From positions 5,018,001 through 5,082,000 of the forward strand of contig CP054837.1 in NCBI GenBank assembly GCA_028768525.1: 64,000 bases of DNA. Reading direction: 5' to 3'. The position numbers and the translations under genes were made by a program. Position 1 is the stretch's first letter, and each line of letters opens with the position of its first letter. Source of the stretch: Desulfobacter sp. Its GTDB lineage: Bacteria; Desulfobacterota; Desulfobacteria; Desulfobacterales; Desulfobacteraceae. Of the stretch, positions 9,567 through 17,117 are shown piece after piece. The notes beneath the pieces were generated by a model that saw only the letters and a list, made by a program, of their open reading frames with translations, searched no databases and was not told the origin of the DNA.

Positions 9567-9687
9567 TTGAAGAGTTGTTTTTTATAACCATCTGAAATTG
9601 TAGTGAATGTTGTCGTTATTGTCTGCCGTTTCAAAAAAATCCCGATTTTATGCCTGTTTCCTTTCTACCCGGATATTTTTCCCGGGT

Positions 9688-9702
9688 GTGTAAAAAGTAT
9701 CC
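9688..9702. promoter_or_regulatory. Candidate ZraR binding site 1
   Basis: GTGTA-N5-TATCC, an imperfect palindrome. Two further copies (9738-9752 and 9771-9785) share the GTGTA-N5-TA layout. All lie between the two divergent sigma-54 promoters, where upstream activating sites for an NtrC-type regulator are expected. Confidence 0.55.
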
Positions 9703-9737
9703 GGCCATGGCGGATACCCCGGGGTGGTTTAAGTCGT

Positions 9738-9752
9738 GTGTACTTTTTACCC
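9738..9752. promoter_or_regulatory. Candidate ZraR binding site 2
   Basis: GTGTA-N5-TACCC, sharing the half-site layout of the sites at 9688 and 9771. Its reverse complement (GGGTAAAAAGTACAC) closely resembles site 1. Confidence 0.55.
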
Positions 9753-9770
9753 AATGTGGGGTATACAGGT

Positions 9771-9785
9771 GTGTATAAAGTATAC
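9771..9785. promoter_or_regulatory. Candidate ZraR binding site 3
   Basis: GTGTA-N5-TATAC. The core TGTATA-AAG-TATACA is a perfect 6-bp inverted repeat. It is the most symmetrical of the three copies and the closest to the zraS promoter. Confidence 0.6.
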
Positions 9786-9837
9786 AGCCACCGGATATTA
9801 CAGGAGGCGGCCGGCGGCCGGATCCCGGTGTCAAGGC

Positions 9838-9853
9838 TGGTATCATCTTTGCT
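9838..9853 (+). promoter_or_regulatory. Sigma-54 promoter of zraSR
   Basis: TGGTATCATCTTTGCT keeps the invariant GG and GC at the correct spacing and the TTGCT half; the -24 half is less perfect than that of zraP. It ends only 12 nt before the annotated zraS start, which would make the message leaderless or nearly so. Confidence 0.6.
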
Positions 9854-9865
9854 TAAAAACTATCC

Positions 9866-11689
9866 ATGATGAAACGATTAAATAAAATAACCGGAAATTT
9901 GGTCTCTCCGCTGATGATGGTCGGGGTGCTGGCCGTTCTGCTGCCGGTGTTTACTTTCATGACCCTGGACCGGGTGGGAAGGCAGAAGGAGCATCTCAGG
10001 GAACAGATGCGGGTGAGGGGAATGGCACTGATCCGAACCTTTGAGGCCGGGACCCGTACCGGTATGCTGTCCATGGGCTGGGGCATGAGACGCATCCAGT
10101 CCATGCTGGCGGAGACCGCGGTGCAGCCCGATATCGCCTATATAATGATTACCGACAGCCAGGGAACAATTCTTGCCCATTCCGATCCTGAAAGGGTGGG
10201 GGAGGTCTATGGGGGATGGGCAGACCTGGCAGTCCTGCCCGGGGAGCCCGCAGAGGTATTCAACCGCACCCGGCAGGTGGCGGGGGAGCCCGTACTTGAG
10301 GTGTATAAGCTGTTTGTGCCCCTGAGGATGGGATTCCGGGGCAAGCATCCCGGGGGCCACCCCATGCATGGGGGGCGGCATGCCATGGCCGGCGGGCCGG
10401 AACTTGAACCGGCACCGGACCATATGAATCACCGGACATTCCGGCTGAAGGAACATTTTATCTTTGCCGGCCTGTCCATGGCCCGGGCGGAGAAGATTGA
10501 AAAACGGATGGCCCGGTCCATCATCGGCCGCGGTATCCTCTTTTTCGTCCTGGGGTGCGCCGGCATCATCAGCCTGTTTGCCTTCCAGGCCTACCGGTCG
10601 GCCAGGGCGTCTCTGGACCGGGTCAAGGCCTTTTCCGACAACGTGGTCCAGAATATGCCCTCGGGGCTGCTGACCCTTGACGGCGAATACAGGGTGACAT
10701 CGGCCAACCGGGCCGCAGGGGACATTCTGGGCAGGATTCCGGAAACCGCATACCCCCAGATGATCCGTCTGGCATCCCAGCTGTCCGGGCCCGGGGCGCC
10801 GGCCACAGGTGAGGTCGCGCTCAATTCCCAGGAAAAGGGGGAATTGCGCCTGGACATGACCGCCTCGCCCATTCTCAGTGATGAGGGGGAGGTGCAGGGG
10901 TATATCTTTTTATTCCGGGATATGACCCAGCTGCGGGAATTGAAAAAAGAGGTGGAAACCAACCGCCGCCTGGCGGCCATCGGTAAGCTGGCCGGCGGGG
11001 TGGCCCATGAAATCAGAAACCCCCTAAGCTCCATCAAAGGATTTGCCACTTATTTTGCCAAGCGGTATGAAAATGAGCCCGGCGATGCTGAAACCGCCAG
11101 AATCATGGTCCAGGAGGTGGAACGGATCAACCGCTCCATCACCCAGCTGCTGGAGTTTGCCAAACCCCTGGCCGTGGAGATCCGGCCCGTTGAAATTGAG
11201 CCCTTGATCCGCCATTCCCTGATGCTGGTCTCCCATGATCTGGAAAAAAAGAATATCCAGGCCCATGTGGAAATAAAGACCGACCTGGAGCTTCTGGCCA
11301 CGGACCCGGACCGGATCAACCAGGTTTTGCTCAACCTTTACATGAACGGGGTCAACGCCATGTCAAAAGGGGGGGAACTCTGGGTGACCCTCTCAGACAG
11401 GGCCGATAAAACGGGGAGGGACGATAAAACTGGAGTGGAAATTGAGGTTCGGGATACGGGCTGCGGCATTGATCCGGAGGATATGGACAGGATTTTCGAT
11501 CCCTATTTCACCACCCGGCCCCAGGGAACCGGCCTGGGGCTTTCCATTGTTCACCGGATCATTGAAAACCTCAAGGGGGAAATCCGGGTGGACAGTGAAC
11601 CGGGCAGGGGCACCACATTCACCATAAGCCTTCCGCTGCTCGGAAGGGAAAATAAAAAAACTCCCAATGAAGAAGGACAGACAAGATGA
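9866..11689 (+). CDS. zraS: ZraS-like membrane sensor histidine kinase
   Basis: A 607-residue inner-membrane kinase. Residues about 15-33 are the first membrane helix. A periplasmic sensor domain follows and ends in a His-rich stretch at residues 161-190 (HPGGHPMHGGRH). The second helix is at about 219-241. A PAS domain (about 255-355), the HisKA phospho-acceptor His381 in AHEIRNP, and the HATPase N, G1 and G2 boxes (LYMNGVNA, DTGCGID, GTGLGLS) complete the protein. It should phosphorylate the regulator encoded next; the stop and start overlap by 4 bp. Zinc or envelope stress is the likely input by analogy with ZraS. No ribosome site precedes the ATG at 9866. Confidence 0.85.
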   Translation: MMKRLNKITGNLVSPLMMVGVLAVLLPVFTFMTLDRVGRQKEHLREQMRVRGMALIRTFEAGTRTGMLSMGWGMRRIQSMLAETAVQPDIAYIMITDSQGTILAHSDPERVGEVYGGWADLAVLPGEPAEVFNRTRQVAGEPVLEVYKLFVPLRMGFRGKHPGGHPMHGGRHAMAGGPELEPAPDHMNHRTFRLKEHFIFAGLSMARAEKIEKRMARSIIGRGILFFVLGCAGIISLFAFQAYRSARASLDRVKAFSDNVVQNMPSGLLTLDGEYRVTSANRAAGDILGRIPETAYPQMIRLASQLSGPGAPATGEVALNSQEKGELRLDMTASPILSDEGEVQGYIFLFRDMTQLRELKKEVETNRRLAAIGKLAGGVAHEIRNPLSSIKGFATYFAKRYENEPGDAETARIMVQEVERINRSITQLLEFAKPLAVEIRPVEIEPLIRHSLMLVSHDLEKKNIQAHVEIKTDLELLATDPDRINQVLLNLYMNGVNAMSKGGELWVTLSDRADKTGRDDKTGVEIEVRDTGCGIDPEDMDRIFDPYFTTRPQGTGLGLSIVHRIIENLKGEIRVDSEPGRGTTFTISLPLLGRENKKTPNEEGQTR

Positions 11690-13044
11690 CGGTCAAGAAG
11701 ACCATCCTGGTTGTAGATGACGACAGCGCACACGCCACCATGCTCAAAACCCTGATGCACGGCTGGGGGTATGAGATCCATGTGGCCGATGACGGGGATG
11801 TGGGCGTGGATATGGTGAAGGAACGTCCCTTCGGCCTGGTGCTCATGGACATGAAAATGGTGAAGATGTCGGGCATGGAGGCCCTTCAGCAGATCAATGC
11901 TTATAATCCGTCGCTTCCGGTGATCATCATGACGGCTTTTTCATCGGTGGATACAGCGGTAAAGGCCTTGAAAATAGGGGCCTATGACTACCTCACCAAA
12001 CCCCTGGATTTTGACAAGCTCAAGCTGACCATCGACCGGGTGTTTGAGCGCATTGACCTCAAGTCCGAGAACCGGTCCTTGAAAAAACGGCTTTCAACGG
12101 CGTTCTCCGGCCACGGCATCCTGGGCAAGAGCCCGGCCATGAAGGCCCTGCTGGACACCATCAACATGGTGGCCCCCACCGACGCCAATGTGCTGGTCAC
12201 AGGGGAGTCGGGCACGGGCAAGGAACTGGTCTCCTCGGCCCTTCACCACAACAGCCCCCGCAAGGATGCTCCCTACATCCGCATCAATTGCGCCGCCATC
12301 ACCGAAACCCTGCTGGAATCTGAGCTTTTCGGCCATGAGCGGGGGGCATTCACCGGAGCCGATAAAAAGCGGAAGGGCAAGTTCCTCCTGGCGGACAAGG
12401 GCAGCATTCTCTTGGATGAAATCGGTGAGATGAGCCTGCCCATGCAGGCCAAGCTGCTGCGGGTGATCCAGGAAAAAGAGATCACGCCGGTGGGCTCGGA
12501 CAAGACAATCGCGGTGGATGTCCGGGTGATTGCCGCCACAAACCGTGACCTCAAGGCCATGGCCGCTGAAAAGGAATTCAGGGAGGACCTCTACTACCGG
12601 CTCAACGTGGTGACCATTGATATCCCCCCCCTGCGCCGCCGCCCGGAGGATATTCCGGAACTGGCCCTGCATTTTCTTGAAGAATTTTCCAAAAAGAACC
12701 GCCGGGAGATGAAGGGGTTTACCCCGGATGCCATGGACACCCTGATCCGATATGAGTGGCCGGGCAATGTCAGGGAATTGATGAACGCCGTGGAGCGGGG
12801 CGTGGTCATGGCCAGGGCCGATTATCTCCAGCAGCAGGACCTCAGTTTTATTGCCGATGATAATCCGGAACTGAGTGCCGCAGAACCCGGCCTTGAAAAT
12901 ATCAGCCTGGCCAAGGTGGAGGAAAAGGCCATTTTATCCACCCTGGCCGCGGCAGAGGGCAACAAGAGCGAGACCGCCCGCCGCCTGGGCATTACTCGTA
13001 AAACCCTGCTCAAAAAACTCAAGCAGTACGGAAAGGAAGGATAA
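11686..13044 (+). CDS. zraR: ZraR-like sigma-54-dependent response regulator
   Basis: A 452-residue NtrC-family activator. The receiver domain has phospho-acceptor Asp55 (LVLMD). The AAA+ domain has Walker A GESGTGKE near residue 170, the sigma-54-contacting GAFTGA loop and a Walker B (SILLDEIG). The C-terminus is a Fis-type HTH (NKSETARRLGITRKTLLKKL). It should activate both sigma-54 promoters at 9551-9566 and 9838-9853. It overlaps the upstream kinase by ATGA and the downstream 57-residue gene by one base. Confidence 0.9.
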   Translation: MTVKKTILVVDDDSAHATMLKTLMHGWGYEIHVADDGDVGVDMVKERPFGLVLMDMKMVKMSGMEALQQINAYNPSLPVIIMTAFSSVDTAVKALKIGAYDYLTKPLDFDKLKLTIDRVFERIDLKSENRSLKKRLSTAFSGHGILGKSPAMKALLDTINMVAPTDANVLVTGESGTGKELVSSALHHNSPRKDAPYIRINCAAITETLLESELFGHERGAFTGADKKRKGKFLLADKGSILLDEIGEMSLPMQAKLLRVIQEKEITPVGSDKTIAVDVRVIAATNRDLKAMAAEKEFREDLYYRLNVVTIDIPPLRRRPEDIPELALHFLEEFSKKNRREMKGFTPDAMDTLIRYEWPGNVRELMNAVERGVVMARADYLQQQDLSFIADDNPELSAAEPGLENISLAKVEEKAILSTLAAAEGNKSETARRLGITRKTLLKKLKQYGKEG

Positions 13045-13217
13045 TGGAGATTACACCGGAACTTGAAGCGGCCCTGAACCGCATGGAGGCATTCGTCGCC
13101 CAGGCCACGGGCCGGGCGCCTGACCCCGAAGAACTGGCCCATGCCATGACCCGGTATTTTGTGCTAAAAGAAATCCGTGAGTTCATTGAGATGGCCAGGC
13201 AGGAGGCGTCTGGCTAA
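13044..13217 (+). CDS. Small 57-residue protein at the end of the zra operon
   Basis: Read by hand: the ATG shares its A with the zraR stop codon (TAATG), which implies translational coupling, and the frame runs 57 codons to TAA. The product (METPEL-like start MEITPELEAAL, ending RQEASG) is charged and predicted helical, with no membrane segment. A GGAAGGA sequence in the end of zraR can serve as ribosome site. It may be a small accessory or adaptor of the two-component system, but no family is recognised. Its stop overlaps the convergent binding-protein gene. Confidence 0.65.
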   Translation: MEITPELEAALNRMEAFVAQATGRAPDPEELAHAMTRYFVLKEIREFIEMARQEASG

Positions 13218-14119
13218 TTCATGGTATCGGCTCCCAGGGCCGGATCCATCCATGATCCCACATTGGGCCGGGGGATATCGTCGGGCAATGTGGGGTTTGT
13301 CAAGGTGAATACCTTCCTGTTGTTTAACCCGGCTTTACGGATGATTTCATTGTGGTATCTGAAAAACAGCCGCCTGAAGGACCCATCGGCTTTTGCCCTG
13401 TCCAGCCCCCTTTTTATCCTGTCGGCAAGCCGGACATCCTTATAGTTGACATAAAAATAGACCGGATAGGGATAGTAAAGGGCCAGGCCGGGCTCCACCA
13501 TGAGGTCTGGATGGGAGGCTTCCCTTGTTTTGACCTCTTTAAAGGCTTCATTGATGCCCCTGGGAAAATAGTCGAACCGCCCCCTTGACAGCATGTGGAA
13601 AAGGTTTTCATACTGGGCTGTGCCGATGACGGGGATCTGATTGGCTTCAAGTATTTTCATATCCGCCCATTGATTTCCGAAACCCGCCATAAAAGTTGTC
13701 TTCAGCTGATTCAATGAGGCTATTTTTGAAAAATCATCCCTGTCTTTTTTCCTTATTATAAAAATTCTGCATCCCAGCAGGCCCAAAAGGATGGGCGTTT
13801 TCACGGAGAGAAATCTGGATTCCATCTCCCTTGTCGCAGGCAAAAAGACGATATTTATGAGCGTGCCTCTTTCCAAGAGGGACAGGCCCCGTTTATGGGT
13901 CATCTTTGCCTCAAAGGGTTCAAGCTCATAGGGGCCGTCCGTGGCCATTGTCTTATCCATGGCCAGGGTTAGCAACTCAATGCGGTATTCGTACCGGTTG
14001 TCGGTCTGGAAAAATTTTAAGGTCTGCGGGGCGGCATTCTCCATGGGGAATACCAGGAGCAACAGAGGCAGGCAGATCATTGCCCGGAGGATATTTCCCA
14101 TGCCTTGCGTTTTTTGCAT
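13214..14119 (-). CDS. Periplasmic solute-binding protein, SBP_bac_3-like
   Basis: A 301-residue exported protein with a hydrophobic signal segment at residues 12-29. The layout, with YEYRIELL near the start, DYFPRG in the middle and a late DGSFRRLFFRY, resembles the amino-acid/polar-solute binding proteins that stand alone as sensors or transporter components. No permease or ATPase gene is adjacent, so it may be an orphan sensor-type protein. It converges on the zra operon with overlapping stop codons (CTAA). Confidence 0.65.
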   Translation of the reverse strand: MQKTQGMGNILRAMICLPLLLLVFPMENAAPQTLKFFQTDNRYEYRIELLTLAMDKTMATDGPYELEPFEAKMTHKRGLSLLERGTLINIVFLPATREMESRFLSVKTPILLGLLGCRIFIIRKKDRDDFSKIASLNQLKTTFMAGFGNQWADMKILEANQIPVIGTAQYENLFHMLSRGRFDYFPRGINEAFKEVKTREASHPDLMVEPGLALYYPYPVYFYVNYKDVRLADRIKRGLDRAKADGSFRRLFFRYHNEIIRKAGLNNRKVFTLTNPTLPDDIPRPNVGSWMDPALGADTMN

Positions 14120-14201
14120 AAATTGTTTCCCCTGATCTTTTTAGGGGTAGGATAACAAGAATGGCATGGAGATACAAGTGGGATGAGGTGATTTCAAAGC
14201 A

Positions 14202-14229
14202 GGGCCGGCGACAGGTTGGCCGCCGGCCC
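14202..14229 (-). terminator. Hairpin after the DsrC-like gene
   Basis: GGGCCGGCG pairs perfectly with CGCCGGCCC around a 10-nt loop, 15 bp past the DsrC-like stop. The following T-run is weak on the minus strand (CTTTG), so this is a probable rather than a certain terminator. Confidence 0.5.
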
Positions 14230-14243
14230 AAAGGCCGTCAGGA

Positions 14244-14576
14244 TCAATGCCTGATTTTGGCCAGTACCTCCGGTGTCGGCTTGGGCAGGCCCGCTATTTT
14301 CCAGGCCGTGACAGGATCGGGAAATTGTTCGTACTGGCAGGACTTGTCCTGCCCCAGGTTTTTGCACACGGCCCGGATAATGGGAAATGCCTCGAATTTA
14401 TGGTAGTAGTCCCTGACATATTTTAGGATTTCCATGCGCTCGCTGCTAAGGGGACAGTCGTCGGATACCCCTTCAAGGCCGGCCAGGATGCATGCCACTT
14501 TTTCGTTCCAGGTGCCGGGATCTGCCAGGTAGCCGTCGGGATCCAGGTCCAGGTTGTGATTGGCTGATGTATCCAT
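14244..14576 (-). CDS. DsrC/TusE-family protein lacking the C-terminal cysteine
   Basis: A 110-residue protein whose C-terminal half is clearly the DsrC/TusE fold: FPIIRAVCKNL, then SCQYEQFPDPVTAWKIAGLPKP. Canonical DsrC ends in a flexible arm with two cysteines that carry the trisulfide in sulfite reduction. Here the first (in KSCQYEQF) is present, but the terminal one is replaced by a TPEVLAKIRH tail. That makes it a regulatory or divergent DsrC-like protein rather than the DsrAB partner. No dsrAB is nearby. An AGGAG site precedes the ATG. Confidence 0.85.
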   Translation of the reverse strand: MDTSANHNLDLDPDGYLADPGTWNEKVACILAGLEGVSDDCPLSSERMEILKYVRDYYHKFEAFPIIRAVCKNLGQDKSCQYEQFPDPVTAWKIAGLPKPTPEVLAKIRH

Positions 14577-14698
14577 ATTTTATCTCCTCGTATATAGATG
14601 TGGTGGAATTCGGGCCGGAAAGACCCGGTTTCCCTCTATATCAGGTAAGATAATGCCGATATAATAGAAGTAAATGCTTGCTTAGGCTAACAAGATGG

Positions 14699-15841
14699 TT
14701 AGAACCTTTCGATTAGCTTATTGATGATGAAGGTGCTTTCCCGCATGGCCTGTTCGCTGAAGGGACCGAACCACCTGGCCAGTTTATTGAACTCATCGAT
14801 AAATCCGGCCTTGTCTTTTTTATCCAGCATATCGATGTGGCGGCTGAAGGAGTCAATGTATTCTTTGAGCAGGCTGAGGCGCTCGGGGGTGGCAAAGATG
14901 ATCTCCGCGTAGAGGGAGGGATCCTGGGCGAAGAGCCGCCCCACCATTCCCAGTTCCAGCCGGTAGATGGGGCTGGAGAATTCCAGGGTCCGTTCCAGGG
15001 GAATCCGCCGGCGGTAGAGGAAATCCCCGAAGCAGAAGGTGGCAAAGTGGCGCAGGGCCTGGACGATTTCCATGACCTGGTCGTGCTCCTCTGCCGTTGC
15101 CGGCACAATGACGGCCCCCCATATGCCCAGCTGGTCACGTAGCCAGTTGCAGGCGGCGTCATCCCGGCCCGTGCAGGTCACCACGATCTGTTTGTCCAGG
15201 GAATCGGAGGTGGGGCCGAACAGGGGATGCAGCCCCATCACAGGTCCCTTGTGGGCCTTGCACATGGCGGAAACCGGCCCCTGCTTCACCGAGGTCAGGT
15301 CCGCCAGAATGGCATGGGAAGGAATCAGGGGGGCCAGGCTGTTGATCACCGTTTCGGTCTTTTCTATGGGCACCGACACCAGGACCAGGTCGATATCCCG
15401 GCATAGGTCGGCCGCATTATCCCAGTCTCCTCTGTCCAGAATCCTGACCTCATAACCGGACCGGACAAAGAGCCGGGCAAAAAGGCCGCCCATCTGTCCG
15501 CCGCCGCCCACCACAAGAATTTTGGCCTCGGGCCGGATGGATTTGAGTTCCATTTTCCGGGTCTGCTTGAGCCGGGACTGGCGCAGGATCACCCGGTACA
15601 GGTCTTCCATGAAATCCGGGTCCATGTCCGCCTTTACGGCCTGTGACCTGAGGCGCGAGAGCAGGTCTTCTTCACGGGCCGGGTGGTAGACGGGCATTTT
15701 ATGGGCCTTTTTCAGGGCCACCACCTCTTCTACCTGTTCCTGGCGCCGGGCCAGCAGGGAAAGGATTTCTGAATCAATTCGGTCGATTTCATCCCTCAGT
15801 GGGGCGATTTTTTCAAAAAAAACAGTTTTTTCTTTATCCAT
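14699..15841 (-). CDS. tyrA: Bifunctional chorismate mutase/prephenate dehydrogenase
   Basis: A 380-residue T-protein-like enzyme. Residues about 10-90 form an AroQ-type chorismate mutase helix bundle (RDEIDRIDSEILSLLARR). Next comes a Rossmann NAD(P) motif (ILVVGGGGQMGGLFA) and the prephenate dehydrogenase core (MGLHPLFGPT with its His, EEHDQVMEIVQALRH). It makes 4-hydroxyphenylpyruvate from chorismate for tyrosine synthesis. It is transcribed alone. No ACT domain is visible. Confidence 0.9.
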   Translation of the reverse strand: MDKEKTVFFEKIAPLRDEIDRIDSEILSLLARRQEQVEEVVALKKAHKMPVYHPAREEDLLSRLRSQAVKADMDPDFMEDLYRVILRQSRLKQTRKMELKSIRPEAKILVVGGGGQMGGLFARLFVRSGYEVRILDRGDWDNAADLCRDIDLVLVSVPIEKTETVINSLAPLIPSHAILADLTSVKQGPVSAMCKAHKGPVMGLHPLFGPTSDSLDKQIVVTCTGRDDAACNWLRDQLGIWGAVIVPATAEEHDQVMEIVQALRHFATFCFGDFLYRRRIPLERTLEFSSPIYRLELGMVGRLFAQDPSLYAEIIFATPERLSLLKEYIDSFSRHIDMLDKKDKAGFIDEFNKLARWFGPFSEQAMRESTFIINKLIERF

Positions 15842-15977
15842 TTATTTATATTCTTTTTCGATTTTAAGTCTTGTGCCCATTGGTCGCGCACTGCCCAAAA
15901 GTATCAATTTCAGAAATGATTGGCAATAAAATTGCCCTGGGGCCTGTCTTTTTTCTAGTTAAAGAATCAAAATACAT

Positions 15978-16005
15978 TTGACAGCGATATGATTGCATGT
16001 AATAT
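15978..16005 (+). promoter_or_regulatory. Promoter of the molybdenum-cofactor operon
   Basis: TTGACA (15978-15983), a 16-bp spacer and TAATAT (16000-16005) give a sigma-70-type promoter about 35 bp before the first start codon. The motif TTGCATGTAATATTATAT (15993-16010) overlaps the -10 box. It differs by one base from the motif in front of the second molybdenum enzyme (27307-27324). Confidence 0.6.
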
Positions 16006-16041
16006 TATATTAAAAATTTAATACTGAAAAGATATGATATT

Positions 16042-16440
16042 ATGGGTTCTCAAAACCGATGGCGCATCAGACTGAAAGTCTGGCTGGAAATAGACGGTCA
16101 TCCTGTCATAGGGGAAGGCCGGCTGGCCATGCTTGCCGCCATAGACGAAAAAGGCTCCATCATTGATGCCGCCCGGCAATTGGATATCTCTTATCGCAGA
16201 ATTCGCGGTGCCATTTCGGACATGGAAGCGTCCATGGGGACCTGCCTGGTGAAAACGCATCGGGGCGGCGTACAGGGCGGGGGCGCAAAATTGACTCCCC
16301 ATGCCAGGGCGCTTGTTCAGAAATATATGAAGGTGGTCCGTGAATTTTCTGTAAATGGTGAATTCCGGAGCCCATCCGAAAATAATAAAAAACTGCCGCC
16401 GAATGGCAGAAACTGCCATTCGGTTTCCATGGGAGGATAA
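16042..16440 (+). CDS. ModE-like winged-helix protein (DNA-binding domain only)
   Basis: A 132-residue protein matching the N-terminal HTH of ModE: GEGRLAMLAAIDEKGSI, DAARQLDISYRRI, then GGGAKLTPHAR. The two TOBE-type molybdate-binding domains of full ModE (about 260 residues) are absent; the C-terminal 30 residues are polar and probably disordered. It heads the cofactor operon and probably regulates it or other molybdenum genes. How it senses metal is unclear, perhaps not at all. Confidence 0.8.
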   Translation: MGSQNRWRIRLKVWLEIDGHPVIGEGRLAMLAAIDEKGSIIDAARQLDISYRRIRGAISDMEASMGTCLVKTHRGGVQGGGAKLTPHARALVQKYMKVVREFSVNGEFRSPSENNKKLPPNGRNCHSVSMGG

Positions 16441-16446
16441 GAAGGG

Positions 16447-17046
16447 ATGAGATCGTTTAAAGCATTGCTGGAAGCGTCTGCAAAGACCCATGGGCACCTG
16501 TGTGCCGGCCAGGTGATCGGTGTGAGAATGGCCATGCTCGGGTGCCGCCTGATCAGAATTGACGACCCCATGTCCGATGCGTTCAGAAAAAAAATAATGG
16601 TTTATGTTGAAATGGACCGGTGCGCCACCGATGCCATCAGCAGTGTGACCGGATGCCGGCTGGGGAGGCGAACCATGAAATTCAGGGATTTTGGTATCAA
16701 TGCCGCCACCTTTGTCAACCTGGACACCCGTGATGCCTACCGTGTTGTCTCCACGGAGCGGTCCCGGGATCTGGTAAAACGGTATGCACCTGAGGAAGAG
16801 CACCACTACCGGCAGCAGATGCAGGGGTATAAAATAATGCCGGAAAATGAATTATTCGATGTTCAGCGGGTCTCTGTCCATTTGGGCCAATGGGAAATGC
16901 CCGGGCCACCGCGTTCCCACGCAACCTGTGCCCAATGCGGCCAGGTGGTCAGGGATGCAAGGGAGGTCCATGTAAATGGCGAAATCCTGTGCCGGATCTG
17001 CTCCGGAGAAGGCTATTTTCAGCCCCTGGCATCCGTTGCCGTATAG
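16447..17046 (+). CDS. FmdE-like protein with C-terminal zinc ribbon
   Basis: A 199-residue protein with the FmdE signature THGHLCAGQVIGVRMA near the N-terminus and a second cysteine-containing segment (DRCATDAISSVTGC). The C-terminus holds a zinc ribbon (CAQCG, then CRICSG). FmdE proteins accompany formylmethanofuran dehydrogenase and many Mo/W enzyme clusters, where a role in metal or cofactor delivery is suspected but unproven. It starts 6 bp after the ModE-like gene, so it is in the same operon. Confidence 0.85.
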   Translation: MRSFKALLEASAKTHGHLCAGQVIGVRMAMLGCRLIRIDDPMSDAFRKKIMVYVEMDRCATDAISSVTGCRLGRRTMKFRDFGINAATFVNLDTRDAYRVVSTERSRDLVKRYAPEEEHHYRQQMQGYKIMPENELFDVQRVSVHLGQWEMPGPPRSHATCAQCGQVVRDAREVHVNGEILCRICSGEGYFQPLASVAV

Positions 17047-17117
17047 GCCCAAAATTAAAAATAATAATACCAATCCGGCAGAATTGTTATAAGATGGCCG
17101 GGGAAGGGAGGAGCCGG

